NCBI GenBank assembly: GCA_013001055.1
Contig: JABDNH010000025.1
Coordinates: 1 to 64,000, forward strand
Direction of reading: 5' to 3'
Source: Sphingomonas sp.
GTDB lineage: Bacteria > Pseudomonadota > Alphaproteobacteria > Sphingomonadales > Sphingomonadaceae
DNA length: 64,000 nucleotides
Made by a program: the position numbers and the translations under genes. The notes under the pieces are model-generated. The model was not told where the DNA came from. It saw only the letters and a list, made by a program, of their open reading frames with translations, and searched no databases. Of this stretch, positions 53,683-63,143 are shown one piece after another. Position 1 is the first letter of the stretch. The number at the start of each line of letters is the position of its first letter.

Positions 53683-54663
53683 CTAATCGAGCTCGGGGAC
53701 GATGGAGCGCAACACGCGGATCACCGCGGGCACCATCAAGACACCGATCATCGTCGGTAACATACAACCCACCAGCGGTATTGATAGCAACACCGGTAGA
53801 CGATGCGCCCGCTCTTCGGCACGCATACGCCGTTTTTCGCGCATCTCGGCAGCATAGGTGCGGAGTGTCTGCGCGATCGAACTGCCAAGCTTTGTCGATT
53901 GGATCAGCAGCGTCGCGAACGACCGAACCTCGTCTGCCGACGACCGGTCCGCCATCCGGCGCAACGCATCTTCGCGGCTGCGGCCGGCACGCAATTCGAG
54001 CACGGTCGCGCCGAATTGTTCGGCCAGCAGCGGGTGAGACTGCGCCATTTCCTGGCCGACGCGGTCAAACGCGGATTCCAGGCCCAACCCGGCTTCGACG
54101 CATACCAGCATGAGGTCGAGCGCATCGGGAAACCCGTTGACGATTTCTTCCTGGCGGCGATCGGCTTTGGCGCGCACGAACAGATTGGGCAGATATAGGC
54201 CCATTGCCATTGAGATGAGGCCTGCCATCCAGACCTTCGTGAGGTTGCTGTTGCCCGCGACCCACATGTAGAAAACCACGATGACTGGCAGGCCCAGGGT
54301 CAAGGTGAGGCGAATGAAGGTGAAGATACGCGGCGCCGCTTTGCCGGTATAACCGGCCGCGATCAGCTTGCGACGCAGCGATTCGTCGCGTGTATCGACC
54401 AGGCTCACCCCCGCCGCTTCGATCTTGTTGACGAGATCGATCCAGCGGCTGCGGGTCAAATCCCCCCGCAGCGTCGTTGGCCCGGCATGGTAGGTCGTGC
54501 CGCTTTCGGTTGCCGCATCGAGCCGCTGGCGCGCCACCGCGCGCTGTCCGAACAACGATCCGACAATGATGACAACGATGACGACGGCAAGGAAAATGCC
54601 GACCAGCGCCAGCCAGCGCGCGACCTCGTTTTCGAGCAAGTTCTGGATGAATGACTGCACCAT
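53683..54663 (-). CDS. tadC: Tad pilus inner-membrane platform protein TadC
   Basis: A 326-residue T2SSF-type protein. Helices near the N-terminus (VARWLALVGIFLAVVIVVII), in the middle and at the C-terminus flank the cytoplasmic GspF domain with DLMLVCVEAGLGLESAFDRV and LIQSTKLGSSIAQTLRTYA. With TadB it forms the platform that the CpaF ATPase drives. The ATG is 4 bases after the tadB stop. Confidence 0.93.
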   Translation of the reverse strand: MVQSFIQNLLENEVARWLALVGIFLAVVIVVIIVGSLFGQRAVARQRLDAATESGTTYHAGPTTLRGDLTRSRWIDLVNKIEAAGVSLVDTRDESLRRKLIAAGYTGKAAPRIFTFIRLTLTLGLPVIVVFYMWVAGNSNLTKVWMAGLISMAMGLYLPNLFVRAKADRRQEEIVNGFPDALDLMLVCVEAGLGLESAFDRVGQEMAQSHPLLAEQFGATVLELRAGRSREDALRRMADRSSADEVRSFATLLIQSTKLGSSIAQTLRTYAAEMREKRRMRAEERAHRLPVLLSIPLVGCMLPTMIGVLMVPAVIRVLRSIVPELD

Positions 54664-54667
54664 CGCG

Positions 54668-55666
54668 CTAAACCTTCAGATCGACCATTTTGCGGATCAT
54701 CATCACGCCCAGGACCCACATCAGGATCAACACGAAGAATGACGGTATGAACGCAGGATCGTCGGACACGTCAAAATAGAATGACGGGCTGCCGAGGAAC
54801 ACGATTGCGAAGGTGAAGACCGGCAGCACCGACAACATCAAGGCGGTCACGCGGCCTTCCGATGACAACGCGCGTACCTTCATGAAGAGCGAGTGTCGCT
54901 CGCGGATCACTTCACTCAGATTCTCGAGAATTTCAGCAAGGTTGCCGCCAGTCTCGTTTTGCACCGACAGGCTGACCACGAACATTCTGATATCGTCGAG
55001 GTCCCAGCGTTCGGCCATGGCGCTCAACGCATCGCGCAAATCGGCGCCGTAGGTCACCTCGTCGATCACCAGGCCGAATTCCGACCCTATCGGATCGGGC
55101 ATTTCCACCGTCAGCAGGTCGAGCGCTGCCGATACCGGGTGCCCCGCCCGAAGACCGCGGACAAAGATGTCGAGCGCGACGGGAAATTGCTCCTGCATCC
55201 TTTTGCGGCGACGATTGGCCCTAAAGCGAAGGAAGAAGACGGGTATCAGCCCGCCAAGCACAATTCCCGCCAGCGCCAGAAGGAACAGGCGACCGGGCGA
55301 GAAAGCAGAACCGGTCAATGCCATGAAGGTCAGCAGCAAGAAAAACACGAACACCGGAAGTGCCAGGAGGAGGAGCACCACCGAGCTCGACGATACCGTG
55401 ATCCCGGCCTGAACCAGCAAGCGATTAAGCCAGGTTCCGGCTGCAGCGACCAGGCTCGGCGCTCCGCCGGGATCGAACTCCTGGCGACGCAGCAGGCTCA
55501 TCGCCTCGGCGCGGCTCATGCCTTTGCCGATCATGTCCAGACGCTTGTTGATCGCCTGCCCCTCACCGCGCTGCTGCGCGAAGAAAGCCACGAGCCGTTC
55601 GACCAGCAACAACACGGCTGCAAACACGAACAGCAGGATCAATATGCGTACAAGACTTTCTGGCAT
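54668..55666 (-). CDS. tadB: Tad pilus inner-membrane platform protein TadB
   Basis: A 332-residue T2SSF-type protein with an N-terminal helix, a pair of helices (VVLLLLALPVFVFFLLLTF and LFLLALAGIVLGGLIPVFFL), the GspF domain (ALDIFVRGLRAGHPVSAALD, VVSLSVQNETGGNLAEIL) and a C-terminal pair. Partner of TadC. Starts one base after the cpaF stop. Confidence 0.93.
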   Translation of the reverse strand: MPESLVRILILLFVFAAVLLLVERLVAFFAQQRGEGQAINKRLDMIGKGMSRAEAMSLLRRQEFDPGGAPSLVAAAGTWLNRLLVQAGITVSSSSVVLLLLALPVFVFFLLLTFMALTGSAFSPGRLFLLALAGIVLGGLIPVFFLRFRANRRRKRMQEQFPVALDIFVRGLRAGHPVSAALDLLTVEMPDPIGSEFGLVIDEVTYGADLRDALSAMAERWDLDDIRMFVVSLSVQNETGGNLAEILENLSEVIRERHSLFMKVRALSSEGRVTALMLSVLPVFTFAIVFLGSPSFYFDVSDDPAFIPSFFVLILMWVLGVMMIRKMVDLKV

Positions 55667-57073
55667 CTATTCGAACCTCGTGTCAGGACGGAAGAGTTCC
55701 GGCGACAGGTCGATACCGAAGGACTGCGCAACCTCGACGAAGCGCGGGCGGATGCCCGTCGCCTCGAAATGGCCAAGTGTCATGCCGTCTTCGTCCACGC
55801 CTGTCTTTCGGAAGCGGAAAATCTCCTGGAGTGTTATCACTTCGCCTTCCATGCCGGTGATCTCCGCCACGCTGGTAAGGCGGCGACGCCCGTCGGGCAG
55901 GCGGCTGACCTGGATCACCACGTTGATCGCCGAGGCTATTTGCTGGCGCGCCGAGCGCTCGGGCATGTCGATCCCGCTCATGCCGATCATCTGTTCGACA
56001 CGACTCAGGGCATCGCGCGGCGTATTGGCGTGAATGGTGGTCATCGAGCCTTCGTGCCCCGTGTTCATCGCCTGTAACATGTCAAAAGCTTCCCCGGCGC
56101 GAACTTCGCCGACGATGATACGATCAGGACGCATACGCAGGGCGTTCTTTACCAGATCGCGTGCCGCCACTTCGCCGCGGCCTTCGATGTTGGGCGGGCG
56201 CGTCTCGAGACGAACGACGTGATCCTGTTGCAGCTGCAGTTCGGCCGAATCCTCGATCGTGACGACGCGTTCCTTGCCGTCGATAAATGCCGACATGGCG
56301 TTGAGCATCGTCGTCTTACCCGAACCGGTACCGCCCGAAATGAGGACGTTACGACGCGACCGCACCACTGCCTCGAGCACGTCGGCCACCGTCTGCGGTA
56401 CCGAACCGATCTCGACCAGGCGGTCGAGGCTGATCGGCACCTTGGCGAATTTGCGGATGGAAAGTAGCGAACCGTCGAGCGCCAACGGCGGCACGACCGC
56501 GTTCACACGCGACCCGTCGGCAAGGCGGGCATCGACCATCGGCGAGGACTCATCGACGCGGCGGCCCACCGCGCTGACGATCTTCTGGATGATCCGGATG
56601 AGGTGTCGCTCGTCCTTGAATTCGACCGGCGTGGGCTCGAGCGTACCAAATCGCTCGACATAAACCTTGTCATAACCGTTCACCAGGATGTCGGTGATGG
56701 TCGTATCCTTGAGCAGCGGCTCGAGCGGACCGAGGCCGAGCAATTCGTCGAGCACATCCTCGGTAAGCTGTTTGCGCTCCTTGTTGTTGAGCGCATGGCT
56801 CGTCTTGGCCAGTTCTTCGCGGACGATATCGCCGATCTCATCGGCAATCTGTTCGCGCGACATGGTTTCGAGCGCCGCAAGGTTGATCTGATTGAGAAGG
56901 CTCTGGTGCAGCTCGACCTTCAATTCGGTGTTGACGTCGCGCTTGGCGAAGGCACCCGCATCGCCGATGCTCATCAGCTTGCGCGCTTCTTCGCGATCGC
57001 GTGAGCTCAGCGCTTCTTCTTCATGCACCTCGACGACGTCGCCGTCAGTCGATTTCTTCTTGATATTCCACAT
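55667..57073 (-). CDS. cpaF: Tad pilus secretion ATPase CpaF/TadA
   Basis: A 468-residue VirB11-type hexameric ATPase that powers Flp pilus extension and retraction. Walker A is [16 protein letters not shown], the Asp box [17 protein letters not shown], Walker [18 protein letters not shown] and the His box [18 protein letters not shown]. The N-terminal helical region ([37 protein letters not shown]) is typical. GGAG stands 8 bases before the ATG. It follows cpaE by 2 bases. Confidence 0.96.
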   Translation of the reverse strand: MWNIKKKSTDGDVVEVHEEEALSSRDREEARKLMSIGDAGAFAKRDVNTELKVELHQSLLNQINLAALETMSREQIADEIGDIVREELAKTSHALNNKERKQLTEDVLDELLGLGPLEPLLKDTTITDILVNGYDKVYVERFGTLEPTPVEFKDERHLIRIIQKIVSAVGRRVDESSPMVDARLADGSRVNAVVPPLALDGSLLSIRKFAKVPISLDRLVEIGSVPQTVADVLEAVVRSRRNVLISGGTGSGKTTMLNAMSAFIDGKERVVTIEDSAELQLQQDHVVRLETRPPNIEGRGEVAARDLVKNALRMRPDRIIVGEVRAGEAFDMLQAMNTGHEGSMTTIHANTPRDALSRVEQMIGMSGIDMPERSARQQIASAINVVIQVSRLPDGRRRLTSVAEITGMEGEVITLQEIFRFRKTGVDEDGMTLGHFEATGIRPRFVEVAQSFGIDLSPELFRPDTRFE

Positions 57074-57075
57074 AG

Positions 57076-58281
57076 TTATCGCTCCAGCCCCATTGCCGCG
57101 GCAATGCCGGCGTCAAGCAAATCGAGATCCCGGCTAAGCGGGCTGCGGCGGCGAATTTCGCCGATGGGGACACCGCGTTCGATCGCTGCCGTCATGGTCG
57201 CGTGATCGTTAACTACCGTATAGGAGACCGGCCGGCCGAGCACACGCTCGGCATCTTCGGCTGTCACTTTCTTGAACAGTCCTTTCTCGAAGCGATTGAC
57301 AATCACCCGAATGTCGACTTCGCCCAATTCCTGGGTGGCCAGCAGATCGAGCTGACGCCGCGCACGGTGCAGGCTGGGAATGGTGAGTTCGCACACCATC
57401 AGAACGAGGTCCGACTTGGCGAGCAGCGACAAGGACCAGTTGGTCCAGTTGGTCGGCAGGTCGATGAAGACCGTCCCGAACTCCCGCATCGCGATATCGG
57501 TCAGCGCCAGCGCACGATCCGAATTGAGCGCTTCGAGCGGCGTGATCTCTTCGGGCGCCGACAGGATGTTGAGGCCTGAAGGATGCGCCGCCGCCGCCTG
57601 GCGCAGCAAGTCGCCGTCGAGACGGCTGCCGGCTTCGATGAGGTCGGAGAGGTTGATTTTCGGACGCAAGCCGAGCTGGAAGGCCGCATCACCGAATTGG
57701 ACGTCGAGATCGAGCAACGCGACTTCGCGGCCGACCTTGTTCTCGCTCGCGGCAAAGCGCGTGGCGAGCTGAACGGCAAGCGCAGTCGCGCCGACACCGC
57801 CTTCGGCCTTGATGACGGTCACCATGCGTGAATCCGACGCCTGCGCGCGGATTGCATCGGCATCAAATTGCGCGCGCACCGGTTTCAAGGACGTTTCAAG
57901 GTCATCGAGTTCGAGCGGCAGCGGAATCACATCGTGCGCACCGGCGCGCACTAGGGTGCGCACGAGCGCCAGCGGTGGATCGAACGCGGCAGCGAGCAGC
58001 GGCGTATTCGTCGCCGCCGCCAGATCGGCGAAACGCTCGATCGTGCTATCATCGTCGGCCGAAACCTGGATAACCGCGGCGGCAACGCCTTCGAGGTGCT
58101 CCATTTCGACCAGGTTTCCATCATCGAGCAGGCTGAGTTCGATCGGGAAGCCGGCGGCTTGCGCCCCGGCCAGTGCCCCCGTGTCGCCTTCTGCGCCGGC
58201 TAGGAACAGCCGCACAGGCGCATCGCGCCCGCTGGCCCTCCATTGGCGGTTTTCGCTCTGATCGTAACTCATAACAGACAT
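57076..58281 (-). CDS. cpaE: Pilus assembly protein CpaE/TadZ (MinD/ParA-like)
   Basis: A 401-residue protein with an N-terminal receiver-like domain (about residues 25-135) and a C-terminal MinD/ParA fold that directs pilus machines to the pole. The deviant Walker A is VIKAEGGVGATALAVQLA, where the invariant lysine of GGVGKT is replaced by alanine, so ATP hydrolysis may be lost; the rest of the fold (ALLDLDVQFGDAAFQLGL, VFIDLPTNWTNWSLSLL) is intact. GAGGAAG precedes the ATG. Confidence 0.92.
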   Translation of the reverse strand: MSVMSYDQSENRQWRASGRDAPVRLFLAGAEGDTGALAGAQAAGFPIELSLLDDGNLVEMEHLEGVAAAVIQVSADDDSTIERFADLAAATNTPLLAAAFDPPLALVRTLVRAGAHDVIPLPLELDDLETSLKPVRAQFDADAIRAQASDSRMVTVIKAEGGVGATALAVQLATRFAASENKVGREVALLDLDVQFGDAAFQLGLRPKINLSDLIEAGSRLDGDLLRQAAAAHPSGLNILSAPEEITPLEALNSDRALALTDIAMREFGTVFIDLPTNWTNWSLSLLAKSDLVLMVCELTIPSLHRARRQLDLLATQELGEVDIRVIVNRFEKGLFKKVTAEDAERVLGRPVSYTVVNDHATMTAAIERGVPIGEIRRRSPLSRDLDLLDAGIAAAMGLER

Positions 58282-58288
58282 AGCTTCC

Positions 58289-58927
58289 TCAATTCGATTG
58301 GCTACCCCAGCCGGTATTATGCGTGGCGGAGTCCTCTGCGGTCAGCGATGAACCCACATTTGGCAGGTTCAAGCTGGCCAGGAGGAATGCCGTAATCGGC
58401 CTGAACTGCTGGTTGCGCAGCTCGACCGTGATGAGTGGGACCGCATCGGGGCCGTGGGGGTCGCCGGCATAGCCGACGCCCGACCCTTCATAGCGGATCA
58501 CGACATTCTCGATTCCGATCCCAGGGAACATCACTTCGATGCGATCGTAAATTTGTTCGAACGGGTTGTCGGTGCCAGTATCGACGCTGCTGGCGTTGGT
58601 CCCCGTCCATCCCGTGCACGAGGGGTTCGTTCCATCATGCGTGCACGTCACCGTGGGCACCAGCGCAGCGGGAATGATATCGCCCTGGCGCAAGATGCCG
58701 GCGCCGTTGGCCTTTCCGATGTAGCTTTCGGTAGCGATTGCCCCTTCGACTGGATCGGTGACCGCCGCGATACGTACCCCGTACTGCGTGGCCTTCTTGG
58801 CGCGGCTAAGCTCCCAAAAGTAGCGACCGGCGTCGATCGTCCCCAGCGTTAGGATCATCAGCAGCGGCAGTACCAGCGCAAATTCGGCGGCGCTGGCCCC
58901 GCGGGTGTCGAGGAAGAGCCGGATCAT
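58289..58927 (-). CDS. TadE/TadF-like pseudopilin (first of two)
   Basis: A 212-residue minor pilin-like protein. The N-terminus DTRGASAAEFALVLPLLMIL has the Flp-type cleavage point after Gly with Glu at +5, followed by one hydrophobic helix and an outer domain of about 170 residues with a possible disulfide (VTCTHDGTNPSCTGW). It overlaps the second such gene upstream by 4 bases and should be a substrate of CpaA. Confidence 0.9.
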   Translation of the reverse strand: MIRLFLDTRGASAAEFALVLPLLMILTLGTIDAGRYFWELSRAKKATQYGVRIAAVTDPVEGAIATESYIGKANGAGILRQGDIIPAALVPTVTCTHDGTNPSCTGWTGTNASSVDTGTDNPFEQIYDRIEVMFPGIGIENVVIRYEGSGVGYAGDPHGPDAVPLITVELRNQQFRPITAFLLASLNLPNVGSSLTAEDSATHNTGWGSQSN

Positions 58928-59478
58928 AACCCGGCCACCGATGCGCTGCTTTGCGCATTTAGCTGTGTGGCGACGTCGAACCCGATAGCTGCAAATACGC
59001 CGTTATGCGCAAGCTGCGCATCGACCGTTACGACCGGGGCACCGCCCGCGACGTTTTCGTAGATACCTTCCATATTCTGCGCCGTGCCCGAGCTTCCCGT
59101 ACGCGTCGTGAAGCATTCATAGGTAACGGTGAATACGGGAGCGTTGGCCCCTGTCTGGCTCCACCCCCACAAGCGATCGGTACGCGTCGCGTCGAGCGAT
59201 CCTTTGCGCGCAACAAGCTCCGTATTGGTCGCCACGGCGGTCCCGGAGATATCGGTCGGCGTCGCGCTCGTAGGGCAGTTTGCATAGTTGGTGAATTCCT
59301 GCCGCGCCGCGTACCGCGCGGCATCGCGCACGCTTTCGACGAGACGATGTTGCGCATAGAAGTAATAACCCGTTTCGGCGAGACCTGCGAGAATTAGCAC
59401 CAGAAAGGGCGTCACCACGGCCATCTCGGCAGCAGCGGCCCCGCGCTCGCAGCGCATCATGGCGACGAGACGGGTCAT
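58924..59478 (-). CDS. TadE-like pseudopilin (second of two)
   Basis: A 184-residue pseudopilin. ERGAAAAEMAVVTPFLVLIL again gives a Gly cleavage point with Glu at +5, then the outer part AETGYYFYAQHRLVESVRDA characteristic of TadE. Two cysteines in the outer domain (YANCPTS, TYECFTT). Overlaps TadG upstream and the first pseudopilin gene downstream, each by 4 bases. Confidence 0.9.
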   Translation of the reverse strand: MTRLVAMMRCERGAAAAEMAVVTPFLVLILAGLAETGYYFYAQHRLVESVRDAARYAARQEFTNYANCPTSATPTDISGTAVATNTELVARKGSLDATRTDRLWGWSQTGANAPVFTVTYECFTTRTGSSGTAQNMEGIYENVAGGAPVVTVDAQLAHNGVFAAIGFDVATQLNAQSSASVAGL

Positions 59479-61286
59479 TTGATCAGGAACGGCACCCGGC
59501 GTTGCACCGTCTGCGCGCCTCTATTTCCTGTGCCCGCCGGCCCGATCAATTCCATGTAAATGGAGTCCTTCACATCGCCATTGCCGCGGCTGTTGTTCTG
59601 GCCGCCATCGATGATCGGTTCGACCAGAAACATGTCGACATATTCGCCGATGATGACGGGCGTCGAAGAACCGCTGAGTGAAGAACAATTGTTGACGATC
59701 GCGACCGTCAGAACGCGGCGGTCAAGGTCGCTGGTGGCAGCATTGCATACCGGCGATGAACGCTGCCCCCCGGACGACCCCGGCAGTCGCGAAGTGTCGC
59801 CGGTCCCCATCAGCGTGCTGCCGCCCGGTGTAACAATCGTTTCGCCAAGTTCCCAGCGGTAGGTCTGGAAGCGGGTGATATCGTTGGGTGGTGTGATGCC
59901 GGAATGATAGAGCGAGAAATAGTCGCCGCGACCCCAATTGCCGTTGCCGACCTTGAGCGGATAAAGGCTTCCACAGTTGGTGTCGGCGCCACCTGCGCTG
60001 TGCGAGTTGTAGCTGTTATAATGGCACAGGTCGCGCGGGTAACCCATAACGCTGAGTGAGCCGACAGCCGCATCATGCGTGGGCGCCACCGGATTTGACG
60101 CTAGCGCCGGGTTCACAACATCATAATTATCGGGCGTGTATTGGACGCTCGGCAAACGCCAGCCCTGCCCGCCTGCGCCCGCGCTGTTCTTGAACTTGCA
60201 CCGGTTGCCGCCGACATTGCTGTTCGGCCCCGACGCCGGAACCGAACTTGGCGGGTTCGGATTGATGACATCCTTGACCGTATTGGCAGCCGCCGGGCAA
60301 ACGCCGGTCGTGCCGCAGTTCGACAGGATGTTGCCGTTATTGTTGCCGCCATTGCCATTGTTGGCGTTGAAATCGTAGATATCGAAGCGCGTATTGATCG
60401 CATCGTACAGCGCTTGCGGGTTACCCGTCGAAACGTCCTGGCCCTCATCGGTCAGGCACTCGAAATCGACGAAATCGAACGCCAAGGCCCTGATGAGGTC
60501 GTGATTATGTCCTGAACCGACTTCGAGAAACCCGAAGCCGCCCGGCGACCAGGCGCTGACATTCTGGCTGCAATCGACCAATTCACCCGTTTCCGGATCG
60601 GTAACCTGGCTATTGCCTTGTCCAGTGCAAAGTTTGGTGTTGCCATGCCCAGTGACACGAAATCCGACACCGATATAGGCGTCTGTAATGATGTCGTCTG
60701 GCGGCGGATTGGGCGACGAGGGATTGCAAATCATCATCGGCGGCACGCGGCAGATCGCCGCACCAATCGACGCTACCGCCATCGCCGAGGCATCGCCCGA
60801 CAAAGCGCTGACGACCGGCGTAAGCGCAAAATTGGCGGTGCGCGCTACGGTGCGAACGCAGACAAATTCGGCTGCGATATCGTCGTCGACTGTCGATGTT
60901 CCTGCCAGATCCGTTACGGGGCAGGCTTCGTTGTCGGTGGTGTTGTCGGCAACCGCCGCCTGTTCGGTTGCATAAAAGACCACTTCGGTGATCGTGATAT
61001 CGGTACCGTCGGCATTGCCGTCATTGCCAAAGAAAGTGAGGTTGTTGACCAGCGCCTCGGCTGCCGCGGTGCCACGCGCCTGCGCGCCGCCCAGCTGGTC
61101 AAGCTGGGTGGCGGCCGCCAGCGCTGCCTGGTCGGCCGCGTTCTGCATTTCTGTGTCGAGACCCGCAATCCGCGAATAATCGAATGCGATGCCGGCCGAA
61201 GCGACGAGGAGAAAGGTCAGCAAAGCCACCAGCGGCGCCACGGCTCCGTCAGTGTTACGTCCCAATTGACCCTGTCGCATCGACAC
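59475..61286 (-). CDS. TadG-like pilus assembly protein
   Basis: A 603-residue protein with an N-terminal TadG/Flp-like membrane segment (DGAVAPLVALLTFLLVASAG, then DTEMQNAADQAALAAATQL) and a long outer domain rich in Gly, Asn and Ser with several cysteines (KLCTGQGNSQVTDPETGEL, NILSNCGTTGVCPA). The Glu5 of the other pseudopilins is missing. Likely sits in the inner membrane with its bulk outside, as TadG does. I see no clear von Willebrand metal site. Confidence 0.85.
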   Translation of the reverse strand: MSMRQGQLGRNTDGAVAPLVALLTFLLVASAGIAFDYSRIAGLDTEMQNAADQAALAAATQLDQLGGAQARGTAAAEALVNNLTFFGNDGNADGTDITITEVVFYATEQAAVADNTTDNEACPVTDLAGTSTVDDDIAAEFVCVRTVARTANFALTPVVSALSGDASAMAVASIGAAICRVPPMMICNPSSPNPPPDDIITDAYIGVGFRVTGHGNTKLCTGQGNSQVTDPETGELVDCSQNVSAWSPGGFGFLEVGSGHNHDLIRALAFDFVDFECLTDEGQDVSTGNPQALYDAINTRFDIYDFNANNGNGGNNNGNILSNCGTTGVCPAAANTVKDVINPNPPSSVPASGPNSNVGGNRCKFKNSAGAGGQGWRLPSVQYTPDNYDVVNPALASNPVAPTHDAAVGSLSVMGYPRDLCHYNSYNSHSAGGADTNCGSLYPLKVGNGNWGRGDYFSLYHSGITPPNDITRFQTYRWELGETIVTPGGSTLMGTGDTSRLPGSSGGQRSSPVCNAATSDLDRRVLTVAIVNNCSSLSGSSTPVIIGEYVDMFLVEPIIDGGQNNSRGNGDVKDSIYMELIGPAGTGNRGAQTVQRRVPFLIK

Positions 61287-61312
61287 AAATCATCTCCTTA
61301 CATCCCGGCGCC

Positions 61313-61627
61313 TTAAAGCGGGCCGGTGCTCTGACGATTACCACCAAGGCCGCCTTGACCGCCTTGGCCGCCGCCGCCTTGTCCTCCGCCACCTGAGCCG
61401 GCGCCGCCCGGCTGCTTCACGCTGCCTTCGCGATAGGCCTTGACGTTTTCCGCGCCGCGCTCGCCGTTGTCACCCGGCTTGGCGTCGTCCCATTCATATT
61501 CGGGCTCCGGGTCGATCGTGTGCGCAGCCTTGTTGTACGCCACGGCATCGCCATAACCCGGATCGACCGGCGCGCATGCTGCGACGAAGGGCAGTGTGAT
61601 ACCTGCGATCAAAAGCTTACAGGTCAT
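61313..61627 (-). CDS. Glycine-rich small lipoprotein at the CpaD position
   Basis: A 104-residue lipoprotein: MTCKLLIAGITLPFVAACAP with lipobox VAAC, an acidic middle (YEWDDAKPGDNGERGAENV) and a Gly/Gln tail made of GGGGQGG-type repeats. I chose the ATG at 61627, 7 bases after AGGAG, over the ATG at 61633 only one base after it. It overlaps cpaC by 11 bases. In many alphaproteobacteria the lipoprotein CpaD, a secretin partner, lies at this place; this protein is half its length and I do not see its fold. Confidence 0.82.
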   Translation of the reverse strand: MTCKLLIAGITLPFVAACAPVDPGYGDAVAYNKAAHTIDPEPEYEWDDAKPGDNGERGAENVKAYREGSVKQPGGAGSGGGGQGGGGQGGQGGLGGNRQSTGPL

Positions 61628-63143
61628 GTCCATACTCCTTTTCGAGCGTGCGCGGATCGACTGCAGCCATGCCGCCGCCGGTATCGCCACCTTCGTTGTT
61701 GCGGTTTTCCGGCGCATATTCGCTCGGCGGCTCGCCGATCGGATACCAGCTCGGATTGGGCTGTTCGCCCGGCAGCGAGATCGGCGGCACAGCGCCATCG
61801 GTCTTGCCGAGCAGGAACAGGTCGATCTCGTCGGGCGGGGTCACGCGGTCGGTCGGCGACTGCAGATAGCCATGCGGCACCGGGCGCACGAGGCGCGGGG
61901 TGACGATAATGACAAGCTCGGTTTCCTGCCGCTGAAAGTCCGTCGACCTGAACAACGATCCGATGATCGGGATCGAACCCAGGATCGGGAACTGGCGCAC
62001 CGTATCGCGGAAATCGGTCCGCAGGAGACCGGCGAGCGCGAAGCTTTCGCCATCGCGCAATTCCACGGTCGTATAGGCCCGGCGCGTCTGCAAGCCGGGA
62101 ACCACGATACCGTTGATCGCTACCGATGCCGAAGAATCGATCGAGCTGACCTCGGGCTGCACGACGACATTGATCACGCCATCGGCAAGCACCGTTGGCG
62201 TGAACGCCAGTGCGACACCGAACTGCTTGAATTCGACCGAAATGGCTGCGCCGTCGTCGCTACCACCTTGGGCGACGGGTATCGGGAATTCGCCGCCCGC
62301 CAGGAAGCTTGCCTGCTCACCTGACAGGGCCACAAGTGTCGGTTCCGCCAACGTCGTCGAGACGCCTTTGCGTTCGAGCACGTCGAGCGAGGCGGCTACG
62401 TTGGCACCGAACAGGGTGAAGGTGCCGGCAAAAGCGCCGTAAGCATCCTGCACCGTGTCGAGCGCCACACCGCTACCCGGGTTGTCGCGATCGAAGACCG
62501 ATGCGCCATCACCGATGGCGGCACCGAAATCGCCGTCGTCATTCGAGATGAAGAAGCCCGTCCCGAGCTCCTTGAGCGCCGTGCGATTGACCTCCGAGAA
62601 GCGCACTTCGAGCATTACCTGCTGCGAAGAGCCGATCGACATCATATTGATGACATTGCCGCCATAGGCCTCCGCCAGTTGCATCGCGCGGTCGGCGGCC
62701 ACGGCAGATGAGACGATACCGTCGAGGACAATCGAATCGTTGACGATCCGCGCCCCGACATCTTCGCCCGGCATGAGGTCGGAGAGTTGGCGCTTCAGGC
62801 TGGTGACGTCGGGCCCAACCGCAACGTCGATAACCGCGATGAGACGATTGCTGCTATCGTACAGCGTCAGGCTGGTCGTACCCTGGCTACGACCGAGCAC
62901 GTAAAGCGACTGGTCTGACAGCGGCAGGACGTCTGCGATCTCGCTGTTGCCGACAAGCGCGCGAGCAAATGGCCGGTCGGTCCGCAGCACCTGGCTCTTG
63001 TTGACCGGAATGGCGAGTTCGCCGGCATGAATGCCGTCCCCTGCCTCGATAAGCTGCGCTTGAGCCGGCGTCGCGATGACAGCCGCGCCCGCGGCCAGCA
63101 TCAGTCCGGCCAGCGCGGCGCGCATGGTCCCCCTAATCTTCAT
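61617..63143 (-). CDS. cpaC: Tad pilus outer-membrane secretin CpaC/RcpA
   Basis: A 508-residue secretin that forms the pilus channel. A signal peptide (MRAALAGLMLAAGAAVIATP) leads into a BON/N0-type domain (SLYVLGRSQGTTSLTLYDS), a second N-domain (VGARIVNDSIVLDGIV) and the secretin core with VMLEVRFSEVNRTALKEL, LAEPTLVALSGEQASFLAGG and TELVIIVTPRLVRPV. ATG at 63143 gives MKIRGTM before the signal peptide and overlaps the end of cpaB by 11 bases; a start at 63125 is possible. Confidence 0.94.
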   Translation of the reverse strand: MKIRGTMRAALAGLMLAAGAAVIATPAQAQLIEAGDGIHAGELAIPVNKSQVLRTDRPFARALVGNSEIADVLPLSDQSLYVLGRSQGTTSLTLYDSSNRLIAVIDVAVGPDVTSLKRQLSDLMPGEDVGARIVNDSIVLDGIVSSAVAADRAMQLAEAYGGNVINMMSIGSSQQVMLEVRFSEVNRTALKELGTGFFISNDDGDFGAAIGDGASVFDRDNPGSGVALDTVQDAYGAFAGTFTLFGANVAASLDVLERKGVSTTLAEPTLVALSGEQASFLAGGEFPIPVAQGGSDDGAAISVEFKQFGVALAFTPTVLADGVINVVVQPEVSSIDSSASVAINGIVVPGLQTRRAYTTVELRDGESFALAGLLRTDFRDTVRQFPILGSIPIIGSLFRSTDFQRQETELVIIVTPRLVRPVPHGYLQSPTDRVTPPDEIDLFLLGKTDGAVPPISLPGEQPNPSWYPIGEPPSEYAPENRNNEGGDTGGGMAAVDPRTLEKEYGHDL

